The position numbers and the translations under genes are program-made. Of a stretch of 64,000 bases of DNA, positions 8,621-17,553 are shown in pieces. This DNA is from Nocardioides halotolerans DSM 19273 (GTDB taxonomy: Bacteria; Actinomycetota; Actinomycetes; Propionibacteriales; Nocardioidaceae), in contig NZ_KE383922.1 of the NCBI RefSeq assembly GCF_000422805.1, positions 757,200-821,199 on the forward strand, given 5' to 3'. A model generated the notes under the pieces. It did not search any database, was not told the DNA's origin, and saw only the letters and a list, made by a program, of their open reading frames with translations. Position 1 is the stretch's first letter. The number at the start of each line of letters is the position of its first letter.

Positions 8621-9745
8621 TCAGCCGGCGAGCGAGGCGCCGGCCCCCGGCTCGTCGGCCGCCTGCTCGCGCTTCAGCATGAGCGCGATGTCGATCAGCT
8701 GGTCCTCCTGGCCGCCGATCAGCTTGCGCCGGCCGGCCTCGAGCAGGATCTTGGCGCCGGAGACGCCGTAGCGGTCCGCGGCGTTGCCCGCGTGCTTGAG
8801 GAACGACGAGTAGACGCCGGCGTAGCCCATCATCAGCGTCATCCGGTCGAGCTGGCACTCCTCGGGCATGGCCGGCTTGATGACATCCTCGGACGCGTCG
8901 ACGATCCGCAGGAAGTCGATGCCCGTGGTCCAGCCGAGCTTGTCGCAGACGCCGATGAACGCCTCGAGCGGCGTGTTGCCCGCGCCCGCGCCGAATCGGC
9001 GGACCGAGCCGTCGATCTGCGTGGCGCCGGCGCGGGCCGCGATGATCGTGTTGGCGACGCCGAGGCCGAGGTTCTCGTGGCCGTGGAAGCCGACGTCGGC
9101 GACGTCGCCGATCTCGGCGACCAGCGCGGCCACCCGGTCGGCGGTCTGCTCCATGATCAGCGCACCGGCGGAGTCGACGACGTAGACGCACTGGCAGCCG
9201 GCGTCGACCATGATCCGCGCCTGCTTCGCCAGCACCTCCGGCGGCTGGGTGTGGCTCATCATGAGGAACCCGACGGTCTCGAGACCGAGCTCGCGGGCCA
9301 GCCCGAAGTGCTGGATGGAGGTGTCGGCCTCGGTGCAGTGGGTGGCGATCCGGCAGATCTGGCCGCCGTTGTCCTGCGCCGCGCGGATGTCGTCCTTGGT
9401 GCCGACCCCGGGCAGCATCAGGAACGCGATCCTCGCCCGCTGCGCGGTCTCGGCTGCGATCCTGATGAGCTCCTGCTCCCAGGTCCTCGAGAACCCGTAG
9501 TTGAACGACGAACCGCCGAGCCCGTCGCCGTGGGTCACCTCGATGACCGGCACGCCGGAGGCGTCGAGGGCCTCGACGATGTCGTGGCACTCCCGCGCGG
9601 TGAACTGGTGGCGCTTGTGGTGCGACCCGTCGCGCAGGCAGGTGTCGGTGAGGCGCAGGTCGAGCCGGCCCCAGGGCTCGTCGCCGTGGGTGCCGGACCA
9701 GGTGCGGCTCAGCTCGTTGATCCGGGCAGTGTCGAGGTCGGTCAT
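8621..9745 (-). CDS. hsaF: HsaF, 4-hydroxy-2-oxo-acid aldolase
   Basis: A 374-residue DRE-TIM class II aldolase that cleaves the hydroxy-oxohexanoate made by HsaE into pyruvate and propionaldehyde. Seen are the start motif [18 protein letters not shown] (Arg/Asp/catalytic His), [12 protein letters not shown], the metal motif [15 protein letters not shown] and the C-terminal communication domain. The length is slightly above the usual 345 because of an N-terminal addition of about 20 residues. Its ATG overlaps the hsaG stop by 4 bases, and aldolase and dehydrogenase of this family form a channelling complex. It is the last gene of hsaEGF. Confidence 0.93.
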   Translation of the reverse strand: MTDLDTARINELSRTWSGTHGDEPWGRLDLRLTDTCLRDGSHHKRHQFTARECHDIVEALDASGVPVIEVTHGDGLGGSSFNYGFSRTWEQELIRIAAETAQRARIAFLMLPGVGTKDDIRAAQDNGGQICRIATHCTEADTSIQHFGLARELGLETVGFLMMSHTQPPEVLAKQARIMVDAGCQCVYVVDSAGALIMEQTADRVAALVAEIGDVADVGFHGHENLGLGVANTIIAARAGATQIDGSVRRFGAGAGNTPLEAFIGVCDKLGWTTGIDFLRIVDASEDVIKPAMPEECQLDRMTLMMGYAGVYSSFLKHAGNAADRYGVSGAKILLEAGRRKLIGGQEDQLIDIALMLKREQAADEPGAGASLAG

Positions 9746-10653
9746 GCCATCCCCCTCGCGATGCTCTCGCCGACCCGGGCGGCGGCGGCGGTCATGATGT
9801 CGAGGTTGCCGGAGTACGACGGCAGGTAGTCGCCGGCGCCCTCCACCTCGACGAAGATCGAGACCTTCGTCCGGCCCAGCGTGGCGGGCGACGGATCGTC
9901 GATCTGCGGCTCCTGGAGCAGCCGGTAGCCCGGGACGTACTCCTGCACGGCCTTCTCCATCGCCAGGACCGACCGCACGATCGCGTCGCGGTCGGCGTCT
10001 GGCGACACGGCGCAGAAGATCGTGTCGCGCATGATCATCGGCGGCTCGGCCGGGTTGAGGATGATGATCGCCTTGCCCCGCTCGGCGCCGCCGATCGACT
10101 CGACCCCGGCGGCCGTGGTGCGGGTGAACTCGTCGATGTTGGCTCTCGTGCCCGGGCCGGCGGAGACCGACGAGACCGACGCGACGATCTCGGCGTACGA
10201 CACTCCCCCGAAGGGCTCGGCCGCCCGCGAGACCGCCGCGACCATCGGGATCGTGGCCTGGCCGCCGCAGGTGATCATGTTGACGTTCATCGCGCCGACG
10301 TGCTCCTCGCCGTTGACCGGCGGGATCACCGCCGGTCCGACCGCGGCGGGCGTCAGGTCGACCGCGCGGATGCCGGCCTCCTCGTAGCGCGGTGCGTACT
10401 CGCGGTGCACGTAAGCGGACGTGGCCTCGAAGATCAGGTCGGGCAGCTCGTCCTGCTTGAGCAGCCAGTCGACGCCCTCGTGGCTCGACTCGAGGCCGTG
10501 GTCGGCCGCGAGCCGGAGGCCCTCCGAGGTCGGGTCGACGCCGATCATCCAGCGCGGCTCGATGCTCCCCCCGTTGCGGGCGGAGCGCAGCAGCTTGTAC
10601 ATGAGGTCGGTGCCGATGTTGCCGGGGCCGACGATGGCCGCGGTGCGCTTCAT
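9742..10653 (-). CDS. hsaG: HsaG, acylating propionaldehyde/acetaldehyde dehydrogenase
   Basis: A 303-residue enzyme that oxidises the aldehyde released by HsaF to its CoA thioester (propionyl-CoA in the steroid pathway). Evidence is the N-terminal NAD site [16 protein letters not shown], the catalytic cysteine in [12 protein letters not shown] (Cys129), and a C-terminal [12 protein letters not shown]. The length equals that of known BphJ/HsaG proteins. The ATG at 10653 was chosen because the sequence upstream in this frame has no similarity. Between hsaE and hsaG there are 23 bases; with hsaF there is an ATGA overlap. Confidence 0.95.
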   Translation of the reverse strand: MKRTAAIVGPGNIGTDLMYKLLRSARNGGSIEPRWMIGVDPTSEGLRLAADHGLESSHEGVDWLLKQDELPDLIFEATSAYVHREYAPRYEEAGIRAVDLTPAAVGPAVIPPVNGEEHVGAMNVNMITCGGQATIPMVAAVSRAAEPFGGVSYAEIVASVSSVSAGPGTRANIDEFTRTTAAGVESIGGAERGKAIIILNPAEPPMIMRDTIFCAVSPDADRDAIVRSVLAMEKAVQEYVPGYRLLQEPQIDDPSPATLGRTKVSIFVEVEGAGDYLPSYSGNLDIMTAAAARVGESIARGMA

Positions 10654-10676
10654 TTCCCTGCTCCTCAGCTCTGGGC

Positions 10677-11474
10677 TCAGTCGACGAACGTCACGGTCAG
10701 CGGCGCGAACCCGCGGATGGTCGCCTCGACCCGGTCGCCGGCGGCGAACGGCACGAACGGGCCGAGGGCGCCCGACAGCACGACCTGGCCGGCGCGCAGC
10801 GGGTCGCCGAACCGGTGGCACTGCACGGCCAGCCAGCGCAGCGCCTCCAGCGGGTCGCCGAGGCACGCGGCGCCGTTGCCGCTCGACCGCACCTCGTCGT
10901 TGATCGCCAGCGTCATCTCGACCTCGCGCGGCTCGACCTCGTCGAGGGGCCGGCCCTCGCGACCCACGACGTAGAGGCCGCTCGACGCGTTGTCGGCCAC
11001 GGTGTCGGTGAAACCGATGTCCCACCCGTCGATCCGCGAGTCGACGATCTCCAGGGCCGGCAGCGCGACGTCCACCGCGGCGCGGACCGACTCGATCGTG
11101 ATCTCGGCCTCGTCGGCCGGGTCGACGTCGCGGGCGAGCACGAACGCGACCTCCGCCTCGACCCGCGGCTGGAGCAGCGTGCGCATCGACACCGGCTCGT
11201 GCTCGCTGACGTCCATGTCGTCGAGCAGGTAGCCGAAGTCGGGCTGGTCGACGCCGAGCTGGTGCTGGACCGCCTCCGAGGTCGCGCCGATCTTGCGCCC
11301 CACGACGCGCGCGCCCGCGGTCAGTCGTCTCTGGACGAGTCCCTGCTGCACGGCGTACGCCGCGGAGAGGTCGTCGGTGCCGATCAGGTCGCGCACCGCG
11401 GCACACGGGACGCCGGTCTCCTGGGCCGTGGCGAGGCGGGCCACGGCGGCAGAGATCACGTCCTCGCTGGCCAC
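10677..11474 (-). CDS. hsaE: HsaE, 2-hydroxydienoate hydratase
   Basis: A 265-residue member of the hydratase/decarboxylase (MhpD) family that adds water to HHD from HsaD. Motifs are [23 protein letters not shown] (metal Glu), [13 protein letters not shown] and [11 protein letters not shown]. The GTG start at 11474 sits exactly 6 bases after a TACTAT -10 hexamer on the minus strand, so the mRNA is probably leaderless. The alternative ATG at 11510 would run through the operator and overlap kstD, and is rejected. First gene of hsaEGF, as in M. tuberculosis Rv3536c-Rv3534c. Confidence 0.93.
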   Translation of the reverse strand: MASEDVISAAVARLATAQETGVPCAAVRDLIGTDDLSAAYAVQQGLVQRRLTAGARVVGRKIGATSEAVQHQLGVDQPDFGYLLDDMDVSEHEPVSMRTLLQPRVEAEVAFVLARDVDPADEAEITIESVRAAVDVALPALEIVDSRIDGWDIGFTDTVADNASSGLYVVGREGRPLDEVEPREVEMTLAINDEVRSSGNGAACLGDPLEALRWLAVQCHRFGDPLRAGQVVLSGALGPFVPFAAGDRVEATIRGFAPLTVTFVD

Positions 11475-11484
11475 GGTGCGATAG

Positions 11485-11498
11485 TAGAACCTGTTACA
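11485..11498. promoter_or_regulatory. KstR operator in the hsaE-kstD divergent promoter
   Basis: TAGAACCTGTTACA fits TNNAACNNGTTNNA. A TACTAT hexamer (minus strand, 11486-11481) lies 6 bases before hsaE GTG, and TACAGT (plus strand, 11495-11500) lies 8 bases before kstD ATG. Both -10 elements touch the operator, so one KstR site can control two divergent, probably leaderless, transcripts. Confidence 0.85.
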
Positions 11499-11508
11499 GT
11501 TTTGCGCC

Positions 11509-13218
11509 ATGAGCGCCCCTCTCCCGGACTCGCTGCCCGGAGAGGTCGACGTCGTCGTGGTGGGCGCGGGCGGGGCCGGGATGTGCGCCGCGCTGACCGC
11601 CGCGACGCAGGGCCTCGACGTGCTCCTGATCGAGAAGTCCGGCTACTTCGGCGGCTCGACGGCACGCAGCGGTGGCGGTGTCTGGATGCCCGGCAACGCC
11701 GCGCTCCGGGCGGCCGGCCAGGTCTCCGCCGACGACCTCGACCAGGCCAAGCTCTACCTCGACTCCATCGTCGGCGACGACGTCCCGAAGGTCCGGCGCG
11801 ACACCTACCTCGAGCGCGGGCCCGAGGTGCTCGACTTCATCCACGCGCACACGCCGGTCCGCTTCCAGTGGGTCCCCCACTACGCCGACTACCACCCGGA
11901 GGCGCCGGGCGGTCGCGCCGAGGGCCGCTCGTGCGAGCCGGTGCCGCTCGACGCGCGCTTCCTCGGGGCCGAGCTCGAGCGGCTGCACCCGCAGTACACC
12001 AAGGCGCCGGCCAACCTCATCGTGACCCAGGCCGACTTCCGCAAGATCAGCCTCGGGCTGCGCACCTGGCGCGGCCCCGCCACGATGGTCAAGGTGCTGG
12101 TCAAGCGGCTGGTGAGCGGCCTGCTGCGCCGACGGATGTACGCCATGGGCAACGCCATCGTGATCGGCCTGCGCAAGGGCCTCATCGACGCGGGGGTGCC
12201 GCTCGCCTACGACACCGAGCTCACCGGGCTCGTGCTCGACGAGGGCCGCGTGAGCGGCGTACGCGTCGTCCGGCACGGCGAGGAGGCAACGGTCCGGGCG
12301 CGCCGCGGCGTGGTCCTGGGCAGCGGCGGCTTCGAGAAGAACCTCGAGCTCCGCGAGAAGCACCAGCCCCGCCCCACCTCGGTCGACTGGACGACCGGCT
12401 CGCAGTTCAACACCGGCGGCGGCATCCTGGCCGGCATCGCGGCCGGCGCCGAGACCGACCTCCTCGACGACGCGTGGTGGGGCCCGACGATCCCGCTGCC
12501 GAACGGCCCGTGGTTCTGCCTGGCCGAGCGCAACCTGCCCGGCTCGATCATCGTCAACCAGGCCGGCGAGCGGTACATGAACGAGGCGCTCCCCTACGTC
12601 GAGGCCGTCCACCAGATGTACGCCGGCGAGGCCACCGGCGTCGGCCACGTCCCCAGCTGGATGGTGATCGACCAGCGCTACCGCAACCGCTACCTCTTCG
12701 CCGGGCTCTCGCCACGCCAGCCGTTCCCCGGCCGCTGGTACAAGCACGGCACGGTCAGGAAGGCCGCGACCATCGAGGAGCTGGCCGCGCAGATCGACGT
12801 CCCGGCCGCTGCCCTGCGGGCGACCCTCGACCGGTTCAACGGGTTCGCGAGGACCGGCGTCGACGAGGACTTCCACCGTGGCGAGTCGGCCTACGACAAG
12901 TACTACTCCGACCCGACCGTGAAGCCGAACCCGTCGCTCCACGCGATCGACCACGCGCCGTTCTACGCGGTCAAGATCGTCCCGGGCGACCTCGGCACCA
13001 AGGGCGGGCTGGTCACCGACGAGCGCGCGCGGGTGCTGCGACCCGACGGCTCGGTCATCGCCGGCCTCTACGCCGCGGGCAACGTGTCCTCAGCCGTGAT
13101 GGGCCACACCTACGCCGGGCCGGGGGCCACCATCGGACCGGCGCTGGCGTTCGGCTACCTCGCGGCCGAGGACATCGCCCGCTCGTCGGTCGTCGAGGCC
13201 GAGAAGGAGACCGCCTGA
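11509..13218 (+). CDS. kstD: KstD, 3-ketosteroid-delta1-dehydrogenase
   Basis: A 569-residue FAD enzyme that introduces the C1-C2 double bond in 3-ketosteroids (e.g. AD to ADD). The N-terminal Rossmann motif is VVVVGAGGAGMCAALTAA, followed by GGSTARSGGGVWMP. The C-terminal YAAGNVSSAVMGHTYAGPGATIGPA holds the catalytic Tyr535 and Gly539, which by alignment from memory match Tyr487/Gly491 of Rhodococcus KstD1. The middle ends with a GDLGTKGGLVTDERARVL substrate-domain segment. It is a typical, intact KstD of usual length. ATG 11509 is 8 bases from a -10 and has no ribosome site, so translation is probably leaderless. It overlaps the next gene (TGATG). Confidence 0.95.
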   Translation: MSAPLPDSLPGEVDVVVVGAGGAGMCAALTAATQGLDVLLIEKSGYFGGSTARSGGGVWMPGNAALRAAGQVSADDLDQAKLYLDSIVGDDVPKVRRDTYLERGPEVLDFIHAHTPVRFQWVPHYADYHPEAPGGRAEGRSCEPVPLDARFLGAELERLHPQYTKAPANLIVTQADFRKISLGLRTWRGPATMVKVLVKRLVSGLLRRRMYAMGNAIVIGLRKGLIDAGVPLAYDTELTGLVLDEGRVSGVRVVRHGEEATVRARRGVVLGSGGFEKNLELREKHQPRPTSVDWTTGSQFNTGGGILAGIAAGAETDLLDDAWWGPTIPLPNGPWFCLAERNLPGSIIVNQAGERYMNEALPYVEAVHQMYAGEATGVGHVPSWMVIDQRYRNRYLFAGLSPRQPFPGRWYKHGTVRKAATIEELAAQIDVPAAALRATLDRFNGFARTGVDEDFHRGESAYDKYYSDPTVKPNPSLHAIDHAPFYAVKIVPGDLGTKGGLVTDERARVLRPDGSVIAGLYAAGNVSSAVMGHTYAGPGATIGPALAFGYLAAEDIARSSVVEAEKETA

Positions 13219-14096
13219 TGCCGATCGACCCGGCCGCCGCGATCGGCGCGCCCGTCGGCGACGTGACGTTCTCCTGGACGTCGAGCGACGTGCTGCTCTA
13301 CCACCTCGCCATCGGCGCCGGCTCCCGCCCGGGCGCCAACGTCGACCCGGGCGCGCTGCGCTGGACGACCGAGGGAGCGCACCTCCAGGTGCTGCCCTCG
13401 TTCGGCGTGGTCGTGCCCACGTTCCACATGACCGACCCGCCGCCGCTGGACCTGCCGGGCTGCGACATCAACCTGGCCCAGGTCGTCCACGGGTCGCAGT
13501 CGATCACCGTGCGCGCACCCCTGCCCGCGGCGGGCTCGGCGACCGTCCGCACGACGCTCACCGACGTCTGGGACAAGGGCAAGGCTGCGGTGATCTGGCA
13601 GGAGGGCGTCGCGACGTCAGACTCCGGCGAGGAGCTCTGGACCACGCGGTCGTCGATCTTCGTGCGCGGCGAGGGCGGCTGGGGCGGCGACCGCGGCAGC
13701 GCCGAGCCGGTCGGGCTGCCGGACCGGGCGCCCGACGCCGAGACGACGTACGCCATCACGCCCCAGCAGGCCCTCCTCTACCGCCTGTGCGGCGACCGCA
13801 ACCCGCTGCACTCCGACCCCGCCTTCGCCGAGGCGGCCGGCTTCCCGGCGCCCATCCTGCACGGGCTGTGCTCCTACGGGATCGTGCTGCGCGAGCTCAC
13901 CACGGCCCTGCTCGGCGGCGACGCCGCCCGGGTCGGCGGCTTCGGGGCCAAGTTCACCGGCGTCGTCTACCCCGGCGAGACGCTCCGGGTGCGCGGCTGG
14001 CAGGAGCACGGCCGCATCGTCGGCTCCGCTGCCGTCGCCGGCGGCGAGCGGGACGGTGCGCCGGTGCTGGGCGACGTCGTGCTCAGCCTGGCCTGA
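13218..14096 (+). CDS. MaoC-family 2-enoyl-CoA hydratase (Rv3538-like)
   Basis: A 292-residue double hot-dog protein. The C-terminal hot-dog carries the hydratase-2 motif GDRNPLHSDPAFAEAAGFPAPILHGLC with the catalytic Asp-x-x-x-x-His pair. The N-terminal hot-dog is degenerate, as in eukaryotic-type hydratase 2 and Rv3389c/Rv3538. It hydrates trans-2-enoyl-CoA to (R)-3-hydroxyacyl-CoA, most plausibly in steroid side-chain beta-oxidation. The ATG shares a base with the kstD stop, so the two are one transcriptional and translational unit. M. tuberculosis has the same pair (Rv3537-Rv3538), which supports a steroid role. Confidence 0.85.
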   Translation: MPIDPAAAIGAPVGDVTFSWTSSDVLLYHLAIGAGSRPGANVDPGALRWTTEGAHLQVLPSFGVVVPTFHMTDPPPLDLPGCDINLAQVVHGSQSITVRAPLPAAGSATVRTTLTDVWDKGKAAVIWQEGVATSDSGEELWTTRSSIFVRGEGGWGGDRGSAEPVGLPDRAPDAETTYAITPQQALLYRLCGDRNPLHSDPAFAEAAGFPAPILHGLCSYGIVLRELTTALLGGDAARVGGFGAKFTGVVYPGETLRVRGWQEHGRIVGSAAVAGGERDGAPVLGDVVLSLA

Positions 14097-14109
14097 GGGA
14101 ACGCCCGAT

Positions 14110-14155
14110 TCGTCTGCGCGCAGCAGCGGGGAATGACAAGTGGCCTCGCAGACGA
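14110..14155. repeat. Inverted repeat between convergent genes
   Basis: Nine-base arms TCGTCTGCG (14110-14118) and CGCAGACGA (14147-14155) are separated by 28 bases, between the convergent MaoC and alpha/beta hydrolase genes. It could act as a two-way terminator, but the loop is long and no T-run follows. Confidence 0.35.
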
Positions 14156-14159
14156 GTCG

Positions 14160-15020
14160 TCACGGGGCGACGAACCCCGCGACCAGCGCCCCGAAGCCGT
14201 CGGGGTCGTCGACCCACGGGAAGTGGCCGGCGCCCTCGTGCACGACCAGCTCGCCGCGCGGGAACAACGCGGCGACCTGGGCCATCACCGGGGTGGGGTT
14301 GCCGGTGTCGCAGCCGCCGGCGACCACCAGGACGGGGACGTCGAGGCCCCGCAGCGCGGCTCGCGTGGCGTCGGGATCGTGCGCGCCGTCGGCGACGAAC
14401 GCCGCCGCCTTCTCGTGGTCGCGCAGCGTGTCCATCCACGCGTCGTAGGCGCGGGTCTCGTCGTCCCAGCGGCCGAAGCTGAACGCCGAGACCAGGCGCC
14501 AGTCGCCCTCGTCCTCGGAGCCGGCCTGCACCCGCGCCAGGGCGGCCGCCGCGTCGGCGTACCACGGCTCGGTCTCGCGACGCCTGGCCATCGCGCTGCG
14601 CGCCTCGTCGGAGATGTCGATGCCGACCGCACGGGTGCTCGGCGTGACCAGCAGCAGGCGTCCGACCCCGTCGGGGTGCGCCTCGACGTAGCGGTGCGCG
14701 AGGTTGGCGCCCGCGGAGTGCGCCAGCAGGTCGAGGCGCTCGAGACCGAGGTGGCGGCGCACCGCCTCGACGTCGGCGACCTGGCGGTCGCAGCGGTACG
14801 ACGCGGGGTCCGCGGCGGTCTCCGACGCGCCGGTGCCGCGCAGGTCGAGCCGCGCCCACGCGCGGTGCGCGGCGAGGCCCCCGAGGTCGCCGAAGTAGGC
14901 CGAGTCGAGCATCGGCCCGCCGGGCAGGCACAGCAGGGGCTCGCCGGGGCCGGGGGTCAGGTGGACCGCGAGACGGGTGCCGTCGTCAGCGGTGAGGTGG
15001 GTGGTCGAGGTGGGTCCCAT
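14160..15020 (-). CDS. Alpha/beta hydrolase (proline iminopeptidase-like)
   Basis: A 286-residue alpha/beta hydrolase. The oxyanion segment is LLCLPGGPMLDSAYFG, of the HGGPG type found in prolyl iminopeptidases (here LPGGP). DLRGTGAS follows, the nucleophile elbow is LLAHSAGANLAHRY, a late VAGGCD gives the acid, and EGAGHFPWVDDP the His. A lid of about 100 residues sits in the middle. Substrate unknown; the peptidase-like motif alone does not prove peptidase activity. It is a monocistronic-looking gene with no KstR box nearby. Confidence 0.75.
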   Translation of the reverse strand: MGPTSTTHLTADDGTRLAVHLTPGPGEPLLCLPGGPMLDSAYFGDLGGLAAHRAWARLDLRGTGASETAADPASYRCDRQVADVEAVRRHLGLERLDLLAHSAGANLAHRYVEAHPDGVGRLLLVTPSTRAVGIDISDEARSAMARRRETEPWYADAAAALARVQAGSEDEGDWRLVSAFSFGRWDDETRAYDAWMDTLRDHEKAAAFVADGAHDPDATRAALRGLDVPVLVVAGGCDTGNPTPVMAQVAALFPRGELVVHEGAGHFPWVDDPDGFGALVAGFVAP

Positions 15021-15107
15021 GCAGGTGCCTCTCGTCGCGCCGCGCGGCGGCGTGGTGGACAGCGTTGATCGGAACTCACCTCCTCGGGTCGTCGTGACCC
15101 GGCGACC

Positions 15108-16238
15108 CTACCGCTGCGACGCGAGCAGGCTCGCCACCGACTCGGGCGAAGGCATCGCCGCGATCTCGGCCGCGACGCGCTGTGCGCCGGCTCGGAGGTC
15201 CGGGTCGGCGAGCAGCCGCTCGACCGCCTCGCGCACGGACTCGGCCGAGACCTCGCCCGGGCGGAGGGCCAGCGACGCCCCGGCCCGGGTGCCGCCCTCG
15301 GCGTTGCGGAACTGGTCGGCCGCCTGAGGCAGGCAGAGCTGGGGCAGGCCGTGCGCGAGGCCGCCGAAGAACGTGCCGGAGCCACCGTGGGAGACCACGA
15401 CCGCGGTGCGCGAGAGCACCTCGAGCTGGTCGACCCATGCCTCCACCCTCACGTGGGCGGGCTGCGAGCCCAGGGCGGCGGGGTCGATCCGCGGTCCGAC
15501 GGCGACGAGGACGCGCACGGGCAGCCGGGCGACCCCGTCCACCACCTCACGCAGCACGGCCGCGTCGTTGTGCGCCGTCCCCATCGTCACGTAGACGAGC
15601 GGATCGCCAGGCGGTCGTGAGCCACGGCCGGGCACCGTGACCGGTCGGAGCCGCTGGACTCCGGTGAGGTGGCCGAGCGGGCCGCCCTGCAGCGACGGCG
15701 GGCAGATGTCGAGGTAGCCGGAGCGGTAGCAGCCGGCGTAGGGCAGCACCTCCAGGCCGTGCGAGTGCCAGAGGCCGGCGAGCCTGGTCGCGGTCTCCTC
15801 GAGGATGCTCGGCGGCACGGCGGTGCCGAACGAGTGCGTGACGGTGGGGATCCCGCGGACCTCGCCCACCAGGGGCGCGGCCAGCTCCGCCTGGTCGTGG
15901 ACGATCAGGTCCGGCTGCCAGGTGTCCGCGAGCTCGAGCAGGTCGGCTGCCATCGGCGGGGTGAGCGCCTCGCCGAACATGCGGGGGAAGACGAAGAAGG
16001 GTCGCTCCTCCCCCGGCAGCTGCTGGGCCTGGGAGAGGACCGCCCCCCGCAGGGCCCGCTCGTCGTCTCCGTGCGCTCCCGCGGGCACGGCGTCCAGCCC
16101 GGCGTCGGTGACCAGCGGCATCGACGCGGCCGACAGCGCCCACAGGAGCTCGTGCCCCGCCTGCCGGAAGGCACGGCCGAGCTGGAGCATCGGGATCACG
16201 TGGCCGTGCCCGGAGGTGGAGGAGAACAGCACGCGCAT
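15108..16238 (-). CDS. GT1-family glycosyltransferase (macrolide/MGT-like)
   Basis: A 376-residue GT-B fold enzyme. The N-terminus MRVLFSSTSGHGHVIPMLQLG is the GT1 acceptor-side start with the catalytic His. The C-terminal donor domain has VYVTMGTAHND, VEAWVDQLEVLSRTAVVVSHGGSGT and a LPQAADQFRNA segment, the short UDP/dTDP-sugar PSPG-like motif of antibiotic glycosyltransferases. It probably glycosylates a small hydrophobic acceptor; neither sugar nor acceptor can be read from the sequence. No biosynthetic partners are adjacent. Confidence 0.8.
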   Translation of the reverse strand: MRVLFSSTSGHGHVIPMLQLGRAFRQAGHELLWALSAASMPLVTDAGLDAVPAGAHGDDERALRGAVLSQAQQLPGEERPFFVFPRMFGEALTPPMAADLLELADTWQPDLIVHDQAELAAPLVGEVRGIPTVTHSFGTAVPPSILEETATRLAGLWHSHGLEVLPYAGCYRSGYLDICPPSLQGGPLGHLTGVQRLRPVTVPGRGSRPPGDPLVYVTMGTAHNDAAVLREVVDGVARLPVRVLVAVGPRIDPAALGSQPAHVRVEAWVDQLEVLSRTAVVVSHGGSGTFFGGLAHGLPQLCLPQAADQFRNAEGGTRAGASLALRPGEVSAESVREAVERLLADPDLRAGAQRVAAEIAAMPSPESVASLLASQR

Positions 16239-16268
16239 GGCTCACAGTGGCACGCGCGGCGGCCCTTG

Positions 16269-17486
16269 TCAGTCCGGCTTCCGACCGACGACGTAGAGCC
16301 GCTGGGTGGTCTCGCCCCGCGCGACGATCGGCCCGCGGTGGTACCACTCGAGGTCGGTGAGGCCGGCGGCCTCGACCAGCGCCACGACCTGTGCCGGCTC
16401 GTGCAGCACGAAGTCGAGGTCCACGTCGACGTCGAACCAGCTCTCGTGGTGCAGCACCTCCGACCCGGTGTGCAGGGCGACCACCAGCCAGCCGCCCGGC
16501 ACGAGCGGACGGGTCAGCGCGGCGAGCGCCTCGGGCAGCTCGGAGGCCGCGAGGTGGATCAGCGAGTACCACGCCAGCACCGCCGACCAGCCGGGCGCCG
16601 AGGTGGGCCGCATCAGCTGCCGCAGGTCACCGACCCGGTAGTCGCCCGCCGGGAAACGCCGGCGCGCCTCCTCGACCATCCCGGGCGAGAGGTCGAGACC
16701 GGTCGCGTCGACGCCGGCGTCCGCGAGGTAGGCGGTCACGTGCCCCGGGCCGCAGCCGACCTCCACCACCGGCCCACCGTCGGCGTGCGCCGCGACCCGG
16801 TCGAGCAGCCACCTCTCGAACGGCTGCTGACCGACGAGCTCCCCGGCGAGGTGCTCGGCGTACGTCGAGGCCACGGCGTCGTACGACGAGCGGACCCGCT
16901 GGTCGCGAGCGGCGGCACCCTCGGCCAGCACCGACTCGCGGTCCACCGCGGGCGCGGCCTCGGCCGTGACCCCCTCGGCGGCGGCGACCGCCCCGAGCAG
17001 GTGCACCCACCGGGCGTCGTGCTGCCCGTGCTGGCGGGGCAGCTCGCGCACCAGCGGCTCGGGCCGGGCGGCCAGGCCGGCGAGGACGACCTCCACCTCG
17101 GCGCGGTCGCCGAAGGGGTGCAGCCGCTCGGTGCGCGTCCTGAGCTCGCCGGGAGCCTGCGCGCCGCGCAGCAGCAGCACGGTCACGAGCGCCCGCTCCG
17201 CGTCGCCGAGCTCCAGGACCTCGGAGAGCAGCTGGTGGTACTTCAGCGTGCGCCGGCCGGTGTCTGCCCACACCACCCGCACGAGCTGTCGGTCCTTGAG
17301 CCCGCGGAGGACAGACTCCACCGTCGCCTCGTCGTAGTCGGCGATCGGGTCTCGACTGCTCGTCTGGTTGCACCCGGTGCGCACCGACGACAGCGTCATC
17401 GGGTAGGTCGCCGGGACGGTCACCTGCTTCTCGAGGAGGACGCCGAGGACACGCTGCTCCTCGGCGCCGAGATCGGGGAGGGCCAC
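16269..17486 (-). CDS. YceH (DUF480) domain fused to a class I SAM methyltransferase
   Basis: A 405-residue fusion. Residues about 1-185 are YceH/DUF480: LGAEEQRVLGVLLEKQVTVPATYPMTLSSV..GCNQ.SSRDP is diagnostic of its tandem winged helices. Residues about 200-400 are a Rossmann methyltransferase, with VVEVGCGPGHVTAYLA as the SAM motif I, TGLDLSPGMVEEA as motif II, and W..LIHLA later. YceH alone is about 200 residues and its role is poorly known. The reading frame is continuous through the junction, so this is a real fusion, not neighbouring genes. It suggests a DNA-binding-like module partnered with small-molecule or macromolecule methylation. Confidence 0.85.
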   Translation of the reverse strand: MALPDLGAEEQRVLGVLLEKQVTVPATYPMTLSSVRTGCNQTSSRDPIADYDEATVESVLRGLKDRQLVRVVWADTGRRTLKYHQLLSEVLELGDAERALVTVLLLRGAQAPGELRTRTERLHPFGDRAEVEVVLAGLAARPEPLVRELPRQHGQHDARWVHLLGAVAAAEGVTAEAAPAVDRESVLAEGAAARDQRVRSSYDAVASTYAEHLAGELVGQQPFERWLLDRVAAHADGGPVVEVGCGPGHVTAYLADAGVDATGLDLSPGMVEEARRRFPAGDYRVGDLRQLMRPTSAPGWSAVLAWYSLIHLAASELPEALAALTRPLVPGGWLVVALHTGSEVLHHESWFDVDVDLDFVLHEPAQVVALVEAAGLTDLEWYHRGPIVARGETTQRLYVVGRKPD

Positions 17487-17553
17487 GCCGTCAATCTAGG
17501 CCGTGTCTCTCAGCTGCTGCTCGGGCCGGCCTCGTGGGGCCGCGTGGTCCTGG

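Noticed and set aside
11475..11510. Upstream ATG (11510) as the start of hsaE
   Set aside because: It would include the KstR box and -10 in the coding region and overlap kstD; GTG 11474 fits a leaderless start and the family length.
10815..13217. Very long open frame antisense to hsaE and overlapping kstD, extending into the MaoC gene
   Set aside because: It is an Arg/Gly/Pro-rich shadow frame caused by high GC. Only its last part, from ATG 13218, shows MaoC homology.
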